DNA from: an uncultured Lachnospiraceae bacterium
Lineage (GTDB): Bacteria; Bacillota; Clostridia; Lachnospirales; Lachnospiraceae
Reading direction: 5' to 3'
Assembly: GCA_902796355.1 (NCBI GenBank)
Contig: CADBOU010000125.1
Location: 1 to 48,590, forward strand
DNA: 48,590 bases
Of this stretch, positions 8,341 to 17,265 are shown one piece after another. Below the pieces are notes generated by a model. The model worked only from the letters and a program-made list of their open reading frames with translations, did not search any database and was not told where the DNA came from. The translations under genes and the position numbers were made by a program. Every line of letters starts with the position of its first letter. The stretch's first letter is position 1.

Positions 8341-10896
8341 TTATGTGCCTCCGCCTCCTCCGGTATCGGCGCCTCCTCCGCCGCCTCCGGTGTCAGCACC
8401 GCCGCCTCCGGTTCCGCCGCCGGCATCCCCGCCGGTGCCACCGCCTGCAGCCCCTGCATCAGGCTGCGCGGTGTTCTGCTGTTGCTGCTCTTCTTCCTGT
8501 TTCTTCTGCTGCTGCTGATAATACAGATATTTCTGATAAGCCCCCCGGCACTGTTCTGAAGTGCATTTTTCAGTCGGGATATTTTCTTTTGCGATCCACT
8601 CAGTCTGAGAGGCACATCCAACGCTCGGCAGCTTGCCGGAACGGGCGCAGACTGTCATCTTCTCGACCTGATCAGACTCGGGGAATCCCGGATCGTCAAG
8701 ACCTTCATGGATTCTCGACATGATCGATCTCCACAGAACCAGGTGGAATGATGTATTGGACAGCTCCGCGTTATCATCATATCCGGCCCATACACCGCAA
8801 GTGTAATACGGGGTGTATGCACAGAACCAGATATCTTTATTGTCTGTCGTACTACCGGTCTTGCCTGATACGGTCATGTTTCTAAGCCGTGCCTGACCGC
8901 CGGTACCGGATGTGACAACGCCGATCATGGCATCTGTCAGAAGCCACGCGGTTGACTCTTTCAGAACACGCTTGGAATTGCCCTCTGTATTATCGAGAAG
9001 GACATTGCCGTCATGATCCTTGATCTCTGTATAGAAAATCGGTTTGTTGTACACACCGCCGTTGGCGATGGTCGCATAAGCACCTGTCAGCTCGATATTC
9101 TTTACGCCATAGGTGATACCGCCCAGAGCCAGAGGCTGCTGCACATCTGTGTAGACACCGTCAGAGCGCTTCTCATTGTCGACCAGTGTCGTGATGCCAA
9201 ACTTCTGGCAGTACTCAAATCCGAGCCGCGGTGTGATCTCTGTAATCATCTTGACGGCGCAGACGTTCATAGACTGTTCAATGGCCTTCCGCACCGTCTG
9301 GTCTCCGCGGTAGGAATTGCCCCACCAGTTATGCACATCCGTTCCGTCCGCATATTTGAATGGTTCATCCTTGATGTACGTACACAGATTCTTGCCCTTT
9401 GCGTCAAGTGCCGGCGCGTACACTGCCAGGATCTTAAAGCAGGAACCTGGCTGGCGCATCGCGTTGATTGCGCGGTTGTAACTGCGGTTTGTCGTCTTAT
9501 CGCCGCGGCCGCCGACGATCGCCTTGACCTCGCCTGTCTTCTGATCCATCACGACAACAGAGGACTGCGGCTGCGGTGTGATGGCCATATTTTCCCCATT
9601 GACCGTCACATCTTCGGTGATACCGAGTGTATCCTTGAAGGCTGCAATTCTGCCCTGCGCTTCTTCCGGGGATCCGAAGAGGAGCCCCTGACTGTCTCCC
9701 AGACTGTTAGCCCCAAAGGCCTTCACGGAGTTCTGATCGTAGTTTTCGACCGTTCCGTCTGCCCTGGTAATCGTCAGATTGTAGGAAGTAATGCCCCATT
9801 TTATCCCGGCGGGATAATTGGCGTTGTTGTTGGCCTCCTCATCACAGATCTGCTGGAGTCTCTCATCGATCGTGGCCGTGACTGTCAGGCCGCCTCTGTA
9901 GACCGCATTATATGCCTGCGTCTCAGAATATCCCAACTCCGTCTGCAGATCGTCCATCAACTGATCTGCGAGTGCGTCCATAAAATAGGAGTCCGTCGTC
10001 GTGTCATTGGTCACCTGTGCATTGACGTTCTGAATACGGGAGTACACATCATCCTGCAGCGCCTCATCGTACTGCTCTTTGGTGATGTAATCCTGTTCCA
10101 GCATTTTCTTTAAGACTCTCTTGCGGCGGGTCGCATTATCCTCCGGAGAGCTGATCGGATTATAATGCCCCGGGTTCTTCGTGATGGCTGCGATAACCGC
10201 ACTCTCAGAGAGTGTCAGCTCAGATACATCTTTATTGAAATACCTTGTCGCCGCAGCCTGAATACCCAGAGAGTTCTGTCCCAGGTTGATCGTGTTGAGG
10301 TAATCCTCCAGGATCTCATCCTTGGTCATCTGCTTCTCAAGTCTGACCGCCAGATACTGCTCCTGAATCTTGCGGTGCAGCCTGTCGCTAAACGTCTTCT
10401 CTTCCGTGAAATTGGAGAAGACATTGTTCTTGATCAGCTGCTGCGTAATCGTACTGGCACCGCCCTGTGAGCTGTTGCGTGTAATGATACCGTATGCCGC
10501 ACGCATAATACCTTTGACATCGACACCATTGTGCTCATAGAAGCGCTCATCCTCGATCGCTACAAACGCATGCTGTGTGTCCTCCGGAATCTCTTCAAGA
10601 CTCTTAAAAATACGGTTTGATCCGGACGCGACAAATTCACCGAGCTTCTTTCCGTCCTTTGTGTAGACAAATGAAGTGAACCCCACCGGGGAGACATCCT
10701 CCGGTGTGACATTGGGCGAGTCAGCAAGCACACTTCTGTACAGGCCGATGCCATAGAGCGCGCCGGCTGCAATCCCCACCAGAATCACCAGCAGAAACAG
10801 CCGGAACAGATGCGTTCCGATCTTGTGGCGCACCATGCCTGATTTGGATGACAGACGCTTTTTAGTTGCATCCGTTGAAAGTTTTCCGTAATTCAT
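8341..10896 (-). CDS. Class A penicillin-binding protein (PBP1A type)
   Basis: An 851-residue bifunctional peptidoglycan synthase with a cytoplasmic N-terminus, a membrane anchor (about residues 31-53) and two extracytoplasmic enzyme domains. The glycosyltransferase domain carries EDERFYEHNGVD (115-126) and GGASTITQQLIKN (145-157). The transpeptidase domain has the acyl-enzyme serine in SCFK (485-488), SMN (542-544) and KTG (679-681), so both activities should be intact. The C-terminal 90 residues are low complexity: a Gln-rich stretch and then Gly-rich repeats of the GGGGADT type, likely a flexible cell-wall-spanning tail. The start ATG has AAGGAGT upstream. It is a single gene, divergent from yigZ. 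Confidence 0.96.
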   Translation of the reverse strand: MNYGKLSTDATKKRLSSKSGMVRHKIGTHLFRLFLLVILVGIAAGALYGIGLYRSVLADSPNVTPEDVSPVGFTSFVYTKDGKKLGEFVASGSNRIFKSLEEIPEDTQHAFVAIEDERFYEHNGVDVKGIMRAAYGIITRNSSQGGASTITQQLIKNNVFSNFTEEKTFSDRLHRKIQEQYLAVRLEKQMTKDEILEDYLNTINLGQNSLGIQAAATRYFNKDVSELTLSESAVIAAITKNPGHYNPISSPEDNATRRKRVLKKMLEQDYITKEQYDEALQDDVYSRIQNVNAQVTNDTTTDSYFMDALADQLMDDLQTELGYSETQAYNAVYRGGLTVTATIDERLQQICDEEANNNANYPAGIKWGITSYNLTITRADGTVENYDQNSVKAFGANSLGDSQGLLFGSPEEAQGRIAAFKDTLGITEDVTVNGENMAITPQPQSSVVVMDQKTGEVKAIVGGRGDKTTNRSYNRAINAMRQPGSCFKILAVYAPALDAKGKNLCTYIKDEPFKYADGTDVHNWWGNSYRGDQTVRKAIEQSMNVCAVKMITEITPRLGFEYCQKFGITTLVDNEKRSDGVYTDVQQPLALGGITYGVKNIELTGAYATIANGGVYNKPIFYTEIKDHDGNVLLDNTEGNSKRVLKESTAWLLTDAMIGVVTSGTGGQARLRNMTVSGKTGSTTDNKDIWFCAYTPYYTCGVWAGYDDNAELSNTSFHLVLWRSIMSRIHEGLDDPGFPESDQVEKMTVCARSGKLPSVGCASQTEWIAKENIPTEKCTSEQCRGAYQKYLYYQQQQKKQEEEQQQQNTAQPDAGAAGGGTGGDAGGGTGGGGADTGGGGGGADTGGGGGT

Positions 10897-10959
10897 CGTA
10901 TATACTCCTTAGCTATGGGATAAACCCATGACCCTTATCATCGACTCCCTCAACTTGAA

Positions 10960-10988
10960 ATTATACCAAAAAAAAAGCAGAAATGGAA
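10960..10988 (-). promoter_or_regulatory. Probable promoter of the penicillin-binding protein gene
   Basis: On the minus strand TTCCAT (10983-10988) and a perfect TATAAT (10960-10965) are 17 bp apart, with a run of nine T in the spacer. A small ATGGG/CCCAT hairpin lies in the leader at 10915-10929. Confidence 0.5.
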
Positions 10989-11024
10989 GATATCCGTGTT
11001 ATAGTACATATAAAGGAGAATGCT

Positions 11025-11711
11025 ATGGCATCCATGTCTTATGTCCTCACAGGGGGAACCGGTGAGTATACTGAAAAGAAATCCCGCTTTATCGGCGAAC
11101 TGCGCCCCGTCGAAAGTCAGGATGAGGCTGCCGCCTTCCTGCAGGAAACACGGAAAGTACACCACGATGCACGACACCACTGTATGGCGTGGATCATCGG
11201 CGAAAACGGTCAGACAAAGCACAGCAGCGATGACGGCGAGCCGTCCGGTACAGCCGGCCGGCCCATCCTCTCTGTCCTGGAAGGAGCTTCCCTGACAAAT
11301 GCCGCTCTGATCGTCACACGCTATTTCGGCGGCACGCTGCTGGGTACCGGCGGATTGGTCCGCTCTTATACGGCCGCTGCACAGGCTACGCTAAGCGATG
11401 CCGAGATTGTCTCGCCGCGCCCTGCCCTGTGCGGGCGTCTCACTGTCTCATACAGCCAATGGCAGATCGTGCAGGCACTGTTTAAAAAACAAGGGGTTTT
11501 TGTCACAGGCGCAGACTACGGTGCAGATGTCACCGTCTCAATCTGTGCTTATATAGAACAGGAACCGCTTCTTCTTTCCGGACTGGAATCCGTCCTGAAG
11601 ACAGCCGCTCCTGTGCGGGACCGCAGGCTCTGCCAGATGGCTGAATCAAACGAAACCCTCCTCCTTTTTAATGATGAAGGCTTACAGCGCTTCCCTGTTA
11701 CCAGTCTATAA
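11025..11711 (+). CDS. yigZ: YigZ/IMPACT-family protein
   Basis: A 228-residue cytoplasmic protein of the UPF0029 (YigZ/IMPACT) family, whose molecular role is not settled. The N-terminal domain shows the highly conserved block HHDARHHCMAWIIG followed by SSDDGEPSGTAGRPIL and RYFGGTLLGTGGLVRSY (about residues 45-120). The C-terminal 80 residues fit the DUF1949-type ferredoxin-like fold. The ATG at 11025 is preceded by AAAGGAG with good spacing; upstream in-frame codons lack a ribosome site. Its 3' end overlaps the convergent hprK gene by 14 bp. Confidence 0.93.
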   Translation: MASMSYVLTGGTGEYTEKKSRFIGELRPVESQDEAAAFLQETRKVHHDARHHCMAWIIGENGQTKHSSDDGEPSGTAGRPILSVLEGASLTNAALIVTRYFGGTLLGTGGLVRSYTAAAQATLSDAEIVSPRPALCGRLTVSYSQWQIVQALFKKQGVFVTGADYGADVTVSICAYIEQEPLLLSGLESVLKTAAPVRDRRLCQMAESNETLLLFNDEGLQRFPVTSL

Positions 11712-12657
11712 GCCGGCTGTGCCGGGTCTTTTTGTGCTGAAGATTTTCCTGTACGCGCTTATACAGCTCCTGTGCTGCATTATACCCCATTTTCTTCTGA
11801 CGGAAGTTGACTGCCGCCGCCTCCACGATAATGGCCAGGTTCCTGCCCGGTCTGATAGGAATGGAGTGGCAGACCACTTTGTTGCCCAGAATCTCCATAT
11901 GCTCTTCATTGAGGCCAAGCCGGTCATAGTCTTCTTCCTGATTCCACTCTTCCAGTTTGATCACCAGATCGATACAGGATGTCTCGATGACGCTCTGTAC
12001 GCCGAACAGTGTTTTGATATCAACCACGCCGATACCGCGCAGCTCAATAAAATGCCGCGTGATCTCAGGCGCCGTCCCCACAAGCGTCACCTCGCTGACT
12101 TTATGAATTTCCACCACATCATCCGTAACCAGCCTGTGCCCTCTCTTGATCAGCTCCAAGGCCGCTTCGCTCTTGCCGATGCCGCTCTCTCCCATCAGAA
12201 GCACGCCGACACCGTAACAGTCGACCAGAACACCGTGGATTGAAGTGCAGGGAGCCAGCTGAACATTGAGCCATCGGATAATCTCCGCAATCAGGCTGCC
12301 GGTAAGGCGTGTGCTCGATAACACCGGCACCTCATGTTTATTGGCAATCTCCAAAAAGATATCATCCGGCAGCAGCCCCCGCGAAAAAATCACCCCGGGC
12401 TCTTTGTACGCCAGCAGCTGATCATAGACCACCCGCTTTCTCTCCGGACTCATCTGTGCCATGTAGGTGTTTTCCTGCAGTCCCATGATGAGAATCCGAT
12501 CCCCGCTGAAATTCTCAAAATATCCGGTCAGCTGCAGTGACGGGCGCAGGATATCCGGCTCGGTCACAATGATATCATCCATCGGTATATTCGGAGTCAG
12601 ATTGGTCAGGTCCATTTTTTCCATGACTTCAATCAATTTGATTTCAGGCTTTTCCAT
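11698..12657 (-). CDS. hprK: HPr kinase/phosphorylase
   Basis: A 319-residue bifunctional enzyme that phosphorylates HPr on Ser46 with ATP or PPi and also removes this phosphate; it sets carbon catabolite control in Firmicutes. The C-terminal catalytic domain shows the conserved HG (His141), Walker A GESGIGKS (156-163) and the family signature LRGIGVVDIKTLFG (about 205-218). Its substrate, HPr with Ser46, is encoded about 4 kb away (16917-17183). The ATG lies 2 nt beyond the uvrC stop, and the ribosome site AAAGGTGA is inside the uvrC end, so hprK is the last gene of carD-uvrC-hprK. Confidence 0.97.
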   Translation of the reverse strand: MEKPEIKLIEVMEKMDLTNLTPNIPMDDIIVTEPDILRPSLQLTGYFENFSGDRILIMGLQENTYMAQMSPERKRVVYDQLLAYKEPGVIFSRGLLPDDIFLEIANKHEVPVLSSTRLTGSLIAEIIRWLNVQLAPCTSIHGVLVDCYGVGVLLMGESGIGKSEAALELIKRGHRLVTDDVVEIHKVSEVTLVGTAPEITRHFIELRGIGVVDIKTLFGVQSVIETSCIDLVIKLEEWNQEEDYDRLGLNEEHMEILGNKVVCHSIPIRPGRNLAIIVEAAAVNFRQKKMGYNAAQELYKRVQENLQHKKTRHSRLIDW

Positions 12658-12659
12658 AC

Positions 12660-14531
12660 TCAGTCACCTTTCTGTGATTGTTCAGAATGAAAGAAACGAT
12701 ACACTTCCCGGGCGGAGGCCGCATTCATGGACGGAATGGACTTCAGTTCCTCCTCGCTCGCATTTTTCACAGCATCAAGACTGCTGTAATAGCTCATCAA
12801 CGCTTTGCGTCTTCCGGGTCCGATCTGTGGAATATCATCAAGCACCGAGTGCACCTGCGCTTTGCCGCGCAGAGAACGGTGATATGTAATAGCAAACCGA
12901 TGCGCTTCATCCTGAATGCGTGTGATCAGCTTAAACCCCTCGCTCTCTGTCTTAATCGGAATAAGCGCCCCTCCAAAATAGAGGCCTCTGGTGCGGTGCC
13001 GGTCATCCTTAACCATGCCGGAGACCGGAATTGACAGCCCCAGCTCATCGATCACTTTAAGAGCCACATTGACCTGCCCCTTGCCGCCGTCCATCATGAT
13101 AAGATCCGGCATAACGGAAAAACCGCTGTCGTGCCCCTCTTCTTCAAGACGGCGCATCCCGTGTGTCAGACGTCTCCGCAGCACCTCCTCAAGGGAAGCA
13201 TAATCGTCAGCCCCCTTGACTCCCTTGATGCTGAACTTCCTGTAATCACTGTTCTTCGGCTTGCCGTCCTCAAAGACGACCATCGATCCCACCGAGGCAA
13301 AGCCGCTGATATTGGATATGTCATATGCCTCTACACGGCTTAAGTACTCCAGTCCGAGGAGCTGCCGGATCTCCTCAAGCGCCCCGCTGGTGCGGGCCTT
13401 CTCGCGTGCAAGCCGCTGGGCATCTTTTTCCAGTATCATCCGTGCATTATCCGCAGCCAGTTTTACCAGGCGTGCCTTCTCCCCTTTCTGAGGAACAGTA
13501 AATGTTACCTTATGACCGCGTTTTTCAGTAAGCCAGGCCTCAATCGTCTCCTGATCCTGCACCGGCTCGCCCACCAGCAGCATCGGAGGAATATAGGGTG
13601 TCCCTCCATAAAACTGTTTGATAAAATCAGCCAGGATTCCGGCGGTATCCGCCTCCTGTCCGACCTGCAGATAATGATGATCCCGCCCGATCAGCCGGCC
13701 GCCGCGGATAAAGAAGATCTGAACAACCGCATCTTTCTCATTTTTTGCAGCGGCCAGTATATCCCGGTCCTCATCCCGGCCGCTGATCACCCGCTGCGTC
13801 TGTGCAATCGAGTCAATATGATCCAGGATGTTTTTGTATCCGGCCGCTTTTTCGTACTCCAGTTTTTCGGCAGCATCTTCCATCTGCTGACGGATCTCTT
13901 TCTGAATATCTTCGTAATGTCCCGACAAAAAGCGCAGAACCTGATCGACATGGGCACCGTACTCTTCCTGACTGATCCATCCCTGACACGGCGCATCGCA
14001 CTGCTTGATATGATACTGCAGGCAGGGTCTTTCCTTTCCGATATCCTTCGGCAGGATGCGCTTACAATGCCTGATCTTATACAGCTTCATGATCAGATCA
14101 AGCGCATCGCGGGCCGCTGTCACATCTGTGTAGGGTCCGAAATACCGGTTCTTATCTTTCTTTAGCTGCCTGGTCATAAAGACACGCGGAAAAGCTTCCT
14201 GCACCGTGACCTTAATGTACGGATACGATTTGTCATCCATCAGCATCGTGTTGTACTTAGGATGATACTCCTTAATCAGATTGCACTCAAGTGCCAGGGC
14301 CTCCAGCTCCGATCCGGTGACAATATATTCGAAGCGCCTGATATGGCGGACCATCTGATCAATTTTAGGGCCTTTACTGGTGCTCTGAAAATACTGGCGC
14401 ACGCGGTTGCGCAGTTTGATTGCCTTGCCGACATATATAACATGGTCCTGCTCGTCGTGCATCAGATAGACGCCGGGCAGGGCCGGTAATTTCTTCAGTT
14501 CTTCCTGTATGTTGAAGGATTTTTCATTCAT
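12660..14531 (-). CDS. uvrC: Excinuclease ABC subunit C
   Basis: A 623-residue nucleotide-excision-repair nuclease that cuts on both sides of a lesion after UvrA-UvrB recognition. The order of domains is normal: GIY-YIG nuclease at residues 14-95 (GVYLMHDEQDHVIYVGKA), Cys-rich segment with CLQYHIKQCDAPC, UVR motif near 205-240 (UvrB contact), the RNase H-like second nuclease (MDGGKGQVNVAL) and a C-terminal helix-hairpin-helix (IPQIGPGRRKALM). Its ATG overlaps the stop of the upstream carD-like gene by 4 nt (ATGA) with no good ribosome site of its own, which indicates translational coupling. Confidence 0.97.
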   Translation of the reverse strand: MNEKSFNIQEELKKLPALPGVYLMHDEQDHVIYVGKAIKLRNRVRQYFQSTSKGPKIDQMVRHIRRFEYIVTGSELEALALECNLIKEYHPKYNTMLMDDKSYPYIKVTVQEAFPRVFMTRQLKKDKNRYFGPYTDVTAARDALDLIMKLYKIRHCKRILPKDIGKERPCLQYHIKQCDAPCQGWISQEEYGAHVDQVLRFLSGHYEDIQKEIRQQMEDAAEKLEYEKAAGYKNILDHIDSIAQTQRVISGRDEDRDILAAAKNEKDAVVQIFFIRGGRLIGRDHHYLQVGQEADTAGILADFIKQFYGGTPYIPPMLLVGEPVQDQETIEAWLTEKRGHKVTFTVPQKGEKARLVKLAADNARMILEKDAQRLAREKARTSGALEEIRQLLGLEYLSRVEAYDISNISGFASVGSMVVFEDGKPKNSDYRKFSIKGVKGADDYASLEEVLRRRLTHGMRRLEEEGHDSGFSVMPDLIMMDGGKGQVNVALKVIDELGLSIPVSGMVKDDRHRTRGLYFGGALIPIKTESEGFKLITRIQDEAHRFAITYHRSLRGKAQVHSVLDDIPQIGPGRRKALMSYYSSLDAVKNASEEELKSIPSMNAASAREVYRFFHSEQSQKGD

Positions 14532-15025
14532 GAGATAAAATCAAGATAAGATGCCAGCATCTTTGTGACTTCGGCACTGTCCTGATGGAACACAACTTCC
14601 ATCTCATTGATTAGATTGGATTTGGCTGCCTTAAAATACTTCTCGTCGGCAGCTGTTGCTTTTTTGCCTTCCTCCATGCGCTGCACACGTCTGTTGTAAG
14701 CTGTCTTCATGACGCACACCCATTTGCGGCAGTCACAGGTTCGCATCGCATCCTTGTACTGCTGTTCGCGCTTCTTGTAAGCGACATCCTCCATCGCTTC
14801 GATATCGGAAATGTTTTCAAGGAAGTTACGTGCCTCGTCCTTGCTGAGAACCAGACGGATCGGCACTTTTTTGTTGTCGATCGGTGTGTAAATGACATTA
14901 TTTGACGCATGCACCGGCGTCAGATGGTAGTACAACCGCTCATTTCCTGTCTGAAGCGGTGCTACATCCTGAACACGGCACACTCCGTTGATGCCATATA
15001 CAACATAATCACCTGTCTTGTACAC
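14528..15025 (-). CDS. CarD-family transcriptional regulator
   Basis: A 165-residue protein with an N-terminal CarD/TRCF-RID Tudor-like domain (GDYVVYGINGVCRVQDV, about residues 5-21, to about residue 60), followed by an all-helical C-terminal part with many basic and acidic residues. CarD proteins bind the RNA polymerase beta subunit and stabilise open promoter complexes; the RID module is shared with the repair-coupling factor Mfd. The start is GTG at 15025 with GAGGAAG just upstream; no ATG is available. Its stop overlaps the uvrC start, so the two are made together. Confidence 0.9.
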   Translation of the reverse strand: MYKTGDYVVYGINGVCRVQDVAPLQTGNERLYYHLTPVHASNNVIYTPIDNKKVPIRLVLSKDEARNFLENISDIEAMEDVAYKKREQQYKDAMRTCDCRKWVCVMKTAYNRRVQRMEEGKKATAADEKYFKAAKSNLINEMEVVFHQDSAEVTKMLASYLDFIS

Positions 15026-15132
15026 TTTTCTTCCTCTTTTGTCATTTCAGTACAACGTAATTATAGCACTTTTCGGGCCTTTTGGCCATTGTTTTTTACA
15101 TATAAAATGCCAAAAAAGCCCGAAAATAAGCC

Positions 15133-15180
15133 AAAAAATGATCTCTCACACATGGAAAGCACCATATATGGGAGATCATT
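15133..15180 (-). terminator. Terminator after ptsI
   Basis: On the minus strand AATGATCTC (15172-15180) pairs with GAGATCATT (15137-15145), an inner ATGG/CCAT pair closes the loop region, and the stem is followed by TTTTT. It starts about 20 nt after the ptsI stop codon. Confidence 0.75.
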
Positions 15181-15199
15181 CACAGCAATATGTAGTTTT

Positions 15200-16897
15200 T
15201 TATCCTCTGACGTGTGATTCAAGGCAGGCAAACGCCTCATCGGCTGTTTCCAGTGCAAGCACCTCTTGTGCAACCTTGTCAGCTTCCGCCTTGCTCCAGC
15301 GCGCTATCTCAGCGCGGGTTTTCAGAACTGATGTTGGAGAGACTGAGAACTCTGTCATCCCGAAACTGATCAACAGCGGAATGAGCAGCGGATCAGCAGC
15401 CGCCTCACCGCACATGCCCACCGGGATACCGGCATTCACGCCTGTCTCAATAATCTGCTTGATGGCGCGCAGCACGGCCGGATCGTATGTGTTGTACAGG
15501 TATGCCACCTGACTGTTGCCGCGGTCGGCCACCATGATGTACTGCGTCAGATCATTCGTTCCGATACTGAAGAAATCACAGTACTTCGCCAGCTTGTCTG
15601 CCATGATGAAAGCAGCCGGTGTCTCCACCATCGTCCCCACCTTCGGAACCGGCATCTCAAGCTCTGCCGCCAGATCTTCAATCAGTGCCTTCACCTCTTT
15701 AAACTCTGCAACCGTAGCAATCATCGGCACCATAATCCAGAGATTGCCCGTCGTATCGGCATTGGCCCGGATCAGAGCACGCAGCTGCAGGCTGTACTGT
15801 TCCTTATTCTTCAGACAGTAACGGACTGCTCTAAAACCAAGAAACGGATTCTCTTCCTTCGCCAGATTCATATACGGGATTTCTTTATCGCCGCCGACAT
15901 CAAGCGTACGGATGATGACTGTCTTATTCTCCAGCGTGTCACAGACTTTCTTGTAGGCTTCGTACTGCTCCTGCTCATCCGGCATGCTTTCGCGATCCAT
16001 AAACAAAAACTCAGTTCTGAACAGGCCGACGCCTTCGCCGTCTTTCTCCTTGGCTTTGATACCGTCTTTAGGATTGCCGATATTGCAGAACACCTCTTTT
16101 TTGATGCCGTCTGCGGTCAGCGTTTCTTTCCCGATATAGGCGCGCAGGCGTTCTTTTTCCGCCATGTAATCCGCCTGCTTCTTTTCATACTCTTCCAGCT
16201 GAGCAACCGTCGGATCATTGATGACAGTCCCGCTCATCCCGTCCACAATGACAGTCGCACTGTCTTTGAGTGTCACTGTCGCATTGAGGACACTTAAGAC
16301 CGCCGGAATCTCCAGTGCACGGGAGAGAATGGCTGAGTGTGATGTCATACCGCCGCTCTCAGTGACAATCGCTGCAATATTATCCCTGTTAAGCTCTGCC
16401 GTCATCGAAGGGGTCAGGTCTCCGACAACCAGGACAGTCCCGGCAGGAAGCGTCTTCAGATCGGCATCCTTGATACCGAGAAGGAGCTTTAACAGACGTG
16501 TTTTGATATCCTCCACATCCGTAGCCCTCTGCTGTGTCAGCTCATCTTCTGCCCCCTGGAACATGGCTTTAAACATATCCAGCACTGTCTGAGCCGCTGC
16601 CTCAGCGCAAATGCTGTCGTTTTTGATCATGTCATCCATCTGACTGACCATGAAGGGGTCGGAGAGCATGGCCATATGGCCGCGGATAATCTGTGCTTCC
16701 TTAGGATTGACAGACTTTTCCATCTCCTCAGCAAGCTTTTCTGTGTTGGCCATAAACTGATCAACCGCCGCATGCAGCCTGTCAATCTCCTGATGGACAT
16801 TGGCCACTGTCTTCTGCTCAAACGTGATATCCTGCTGCCTGATGACAACGACCTTTCCGATACCGATGCCCTCAGAAGCCGCAATTCCTTTTAACAT
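15200..16897 (-). CDS. ptsI: PTS enzyme I (phosphoenolpyruvate-protein phosphotransferase)
   Basis: A 565-residue cytoplasmic enzyme that takes phosphate from PEP on a histidine and passes it to His15 of HPr. The N-terminal and swivelling domains carry GGMTSHSAILSRALEIPAV with the active His near residue 187. The C-terminal PEP-binding barrel shows LFRTEFLFMDR, the DVGGDKEIPY motif and GMCGEAA with the conserved Cys near residue 500. The ATG at 16897 is preceded by GGGAGGAG at ideal spacing. It lies 19 nt after ptsH and shares its transcript. Length is normal. Confidence 0.97.
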   Translation of the reverse strand: MLKGIAASEGIGIGKVVVIRQQDITFEQKTVANVHQEIDRLHAAVDQFMANTEKLAEEMEKSVNPKEAQIIRGHMAMLSDPFMVSQMDDMIKNDSICAEAAAQTVLDMFKAMFQGAEDELTQQRATDVEDIKTRLLKLLLGIKDADLKTLPAGTVLVVGDLTPSMTAELNRDNIAAIVTESGGMTSHSAILSRALEIPAVLSVLNATVTLKDSATVIVDGMSGTVINDPTVAQLEEYEKKQADYMAEKERLRAYIGKETLTADGIKKEVFCNIGNPKDGIKAKEKDGEGVGLFRTEFLFMDRESMPDEQEQYEAYKKVCDTLENKTVIIRTLDVGGDKEIPYMNLAKEENPFLGFRAVRYCLKNKEQYSLQLRALIRANADTTGNLWIMVPMIATVAEFKEVKALIEDLAAELEMPVPKVGTMVETPAAFIMADKLAKYCDFFSIGTNDLTQYIMVADRGNSQVAYLYNTYDPAVLRAIKQIIETGVNAGIPVGMCGEAAADPLLIPLLISFGMTEFSVSPTSVLKTRAEIARWSKAEADKVAQEVLALETADEAFACLESHVRG

Positions 16898-16916
16898 AAT
16901 GGACTCCTCCCGGACA

Positions 16917-17183
16917 TCAGTCCTCGCCGAAGCCGGATTCGATGATCTCAGCCGCTTTAGCCAGCGCTGCCTCTTCATCGGCTCCGTCAGCCTGAATCTC
17001 CACTTCCATTCCGCACTTCATGCCGTTAGCCATAATCATCATCAGGCTCTTGGCGCTGGCTGTCTTGCCGTTGCAGACCAGATTGACATCACTGGAAAAC
17101 TTCATCATCTCAGCGACAAAAACCTGTGCCGGTCTCATGTGAAAACCCTGTGAGTTTACGATTTTAACTGTCTTTGTTACCAT
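16917..17183 (-). CDS. ptsH: HPr phosphocarrier protein
   Basis: An 88-residue PTS carrier. His15 in GFHMRPA is the enzyme-I site, and Ser46 in SAKSLMM is the HPr-kinase site used for catabolite control; hprK is nearby. The residue after His15 is Met rather than the common Ala. The ATG at 17183 has an AAGGAGG ribosome site. ptsI follows after 19 nt; the fructose PTS genes lie upstream on the same strand behind a hairpin. Confidence 0.97.
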   Translation of the reverse strand: MVTKTVKIVNSQGFHMRPAQVFVAEMMKFSSDVNLVCNGKTASAKSLMMIMANGMKCGMEVEIQADGADEEAALAKAAEIIESGFGED

Positions 17184-17214
17184 AGTCTTTCCTCCTTGCT
17201 GTGAGCACTTGAAA

Positions 17215-17241
17215 GGCGGCAGCACATCTTGCTCTGCCGCC
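17215..17241 (-). terminator. Hairpin between fruA and ptsH (terminator or attenuator)
   Basis: An 8-bp GC stem, GGCGGCAG at 17215-17222 with CTGCCGCC at 17234-17241, lies 24 nt after the fruA stop. On the minus strand the T tract is short (TTTC), so termination is probably partial and some fru transcripts may continue into ptsHI. Confidence 0.65.
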
Positions 17242-17265
17242 TCATCGTGCGGTCATTATATCACA

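Noticed and set aside
9013-10113. Long plus-strand open frame opposite the penicillin-binding protein
   Set aside because: Cys/Arg/His/Leu-rich translation without domain pattern and no start signals; antisense shadow.
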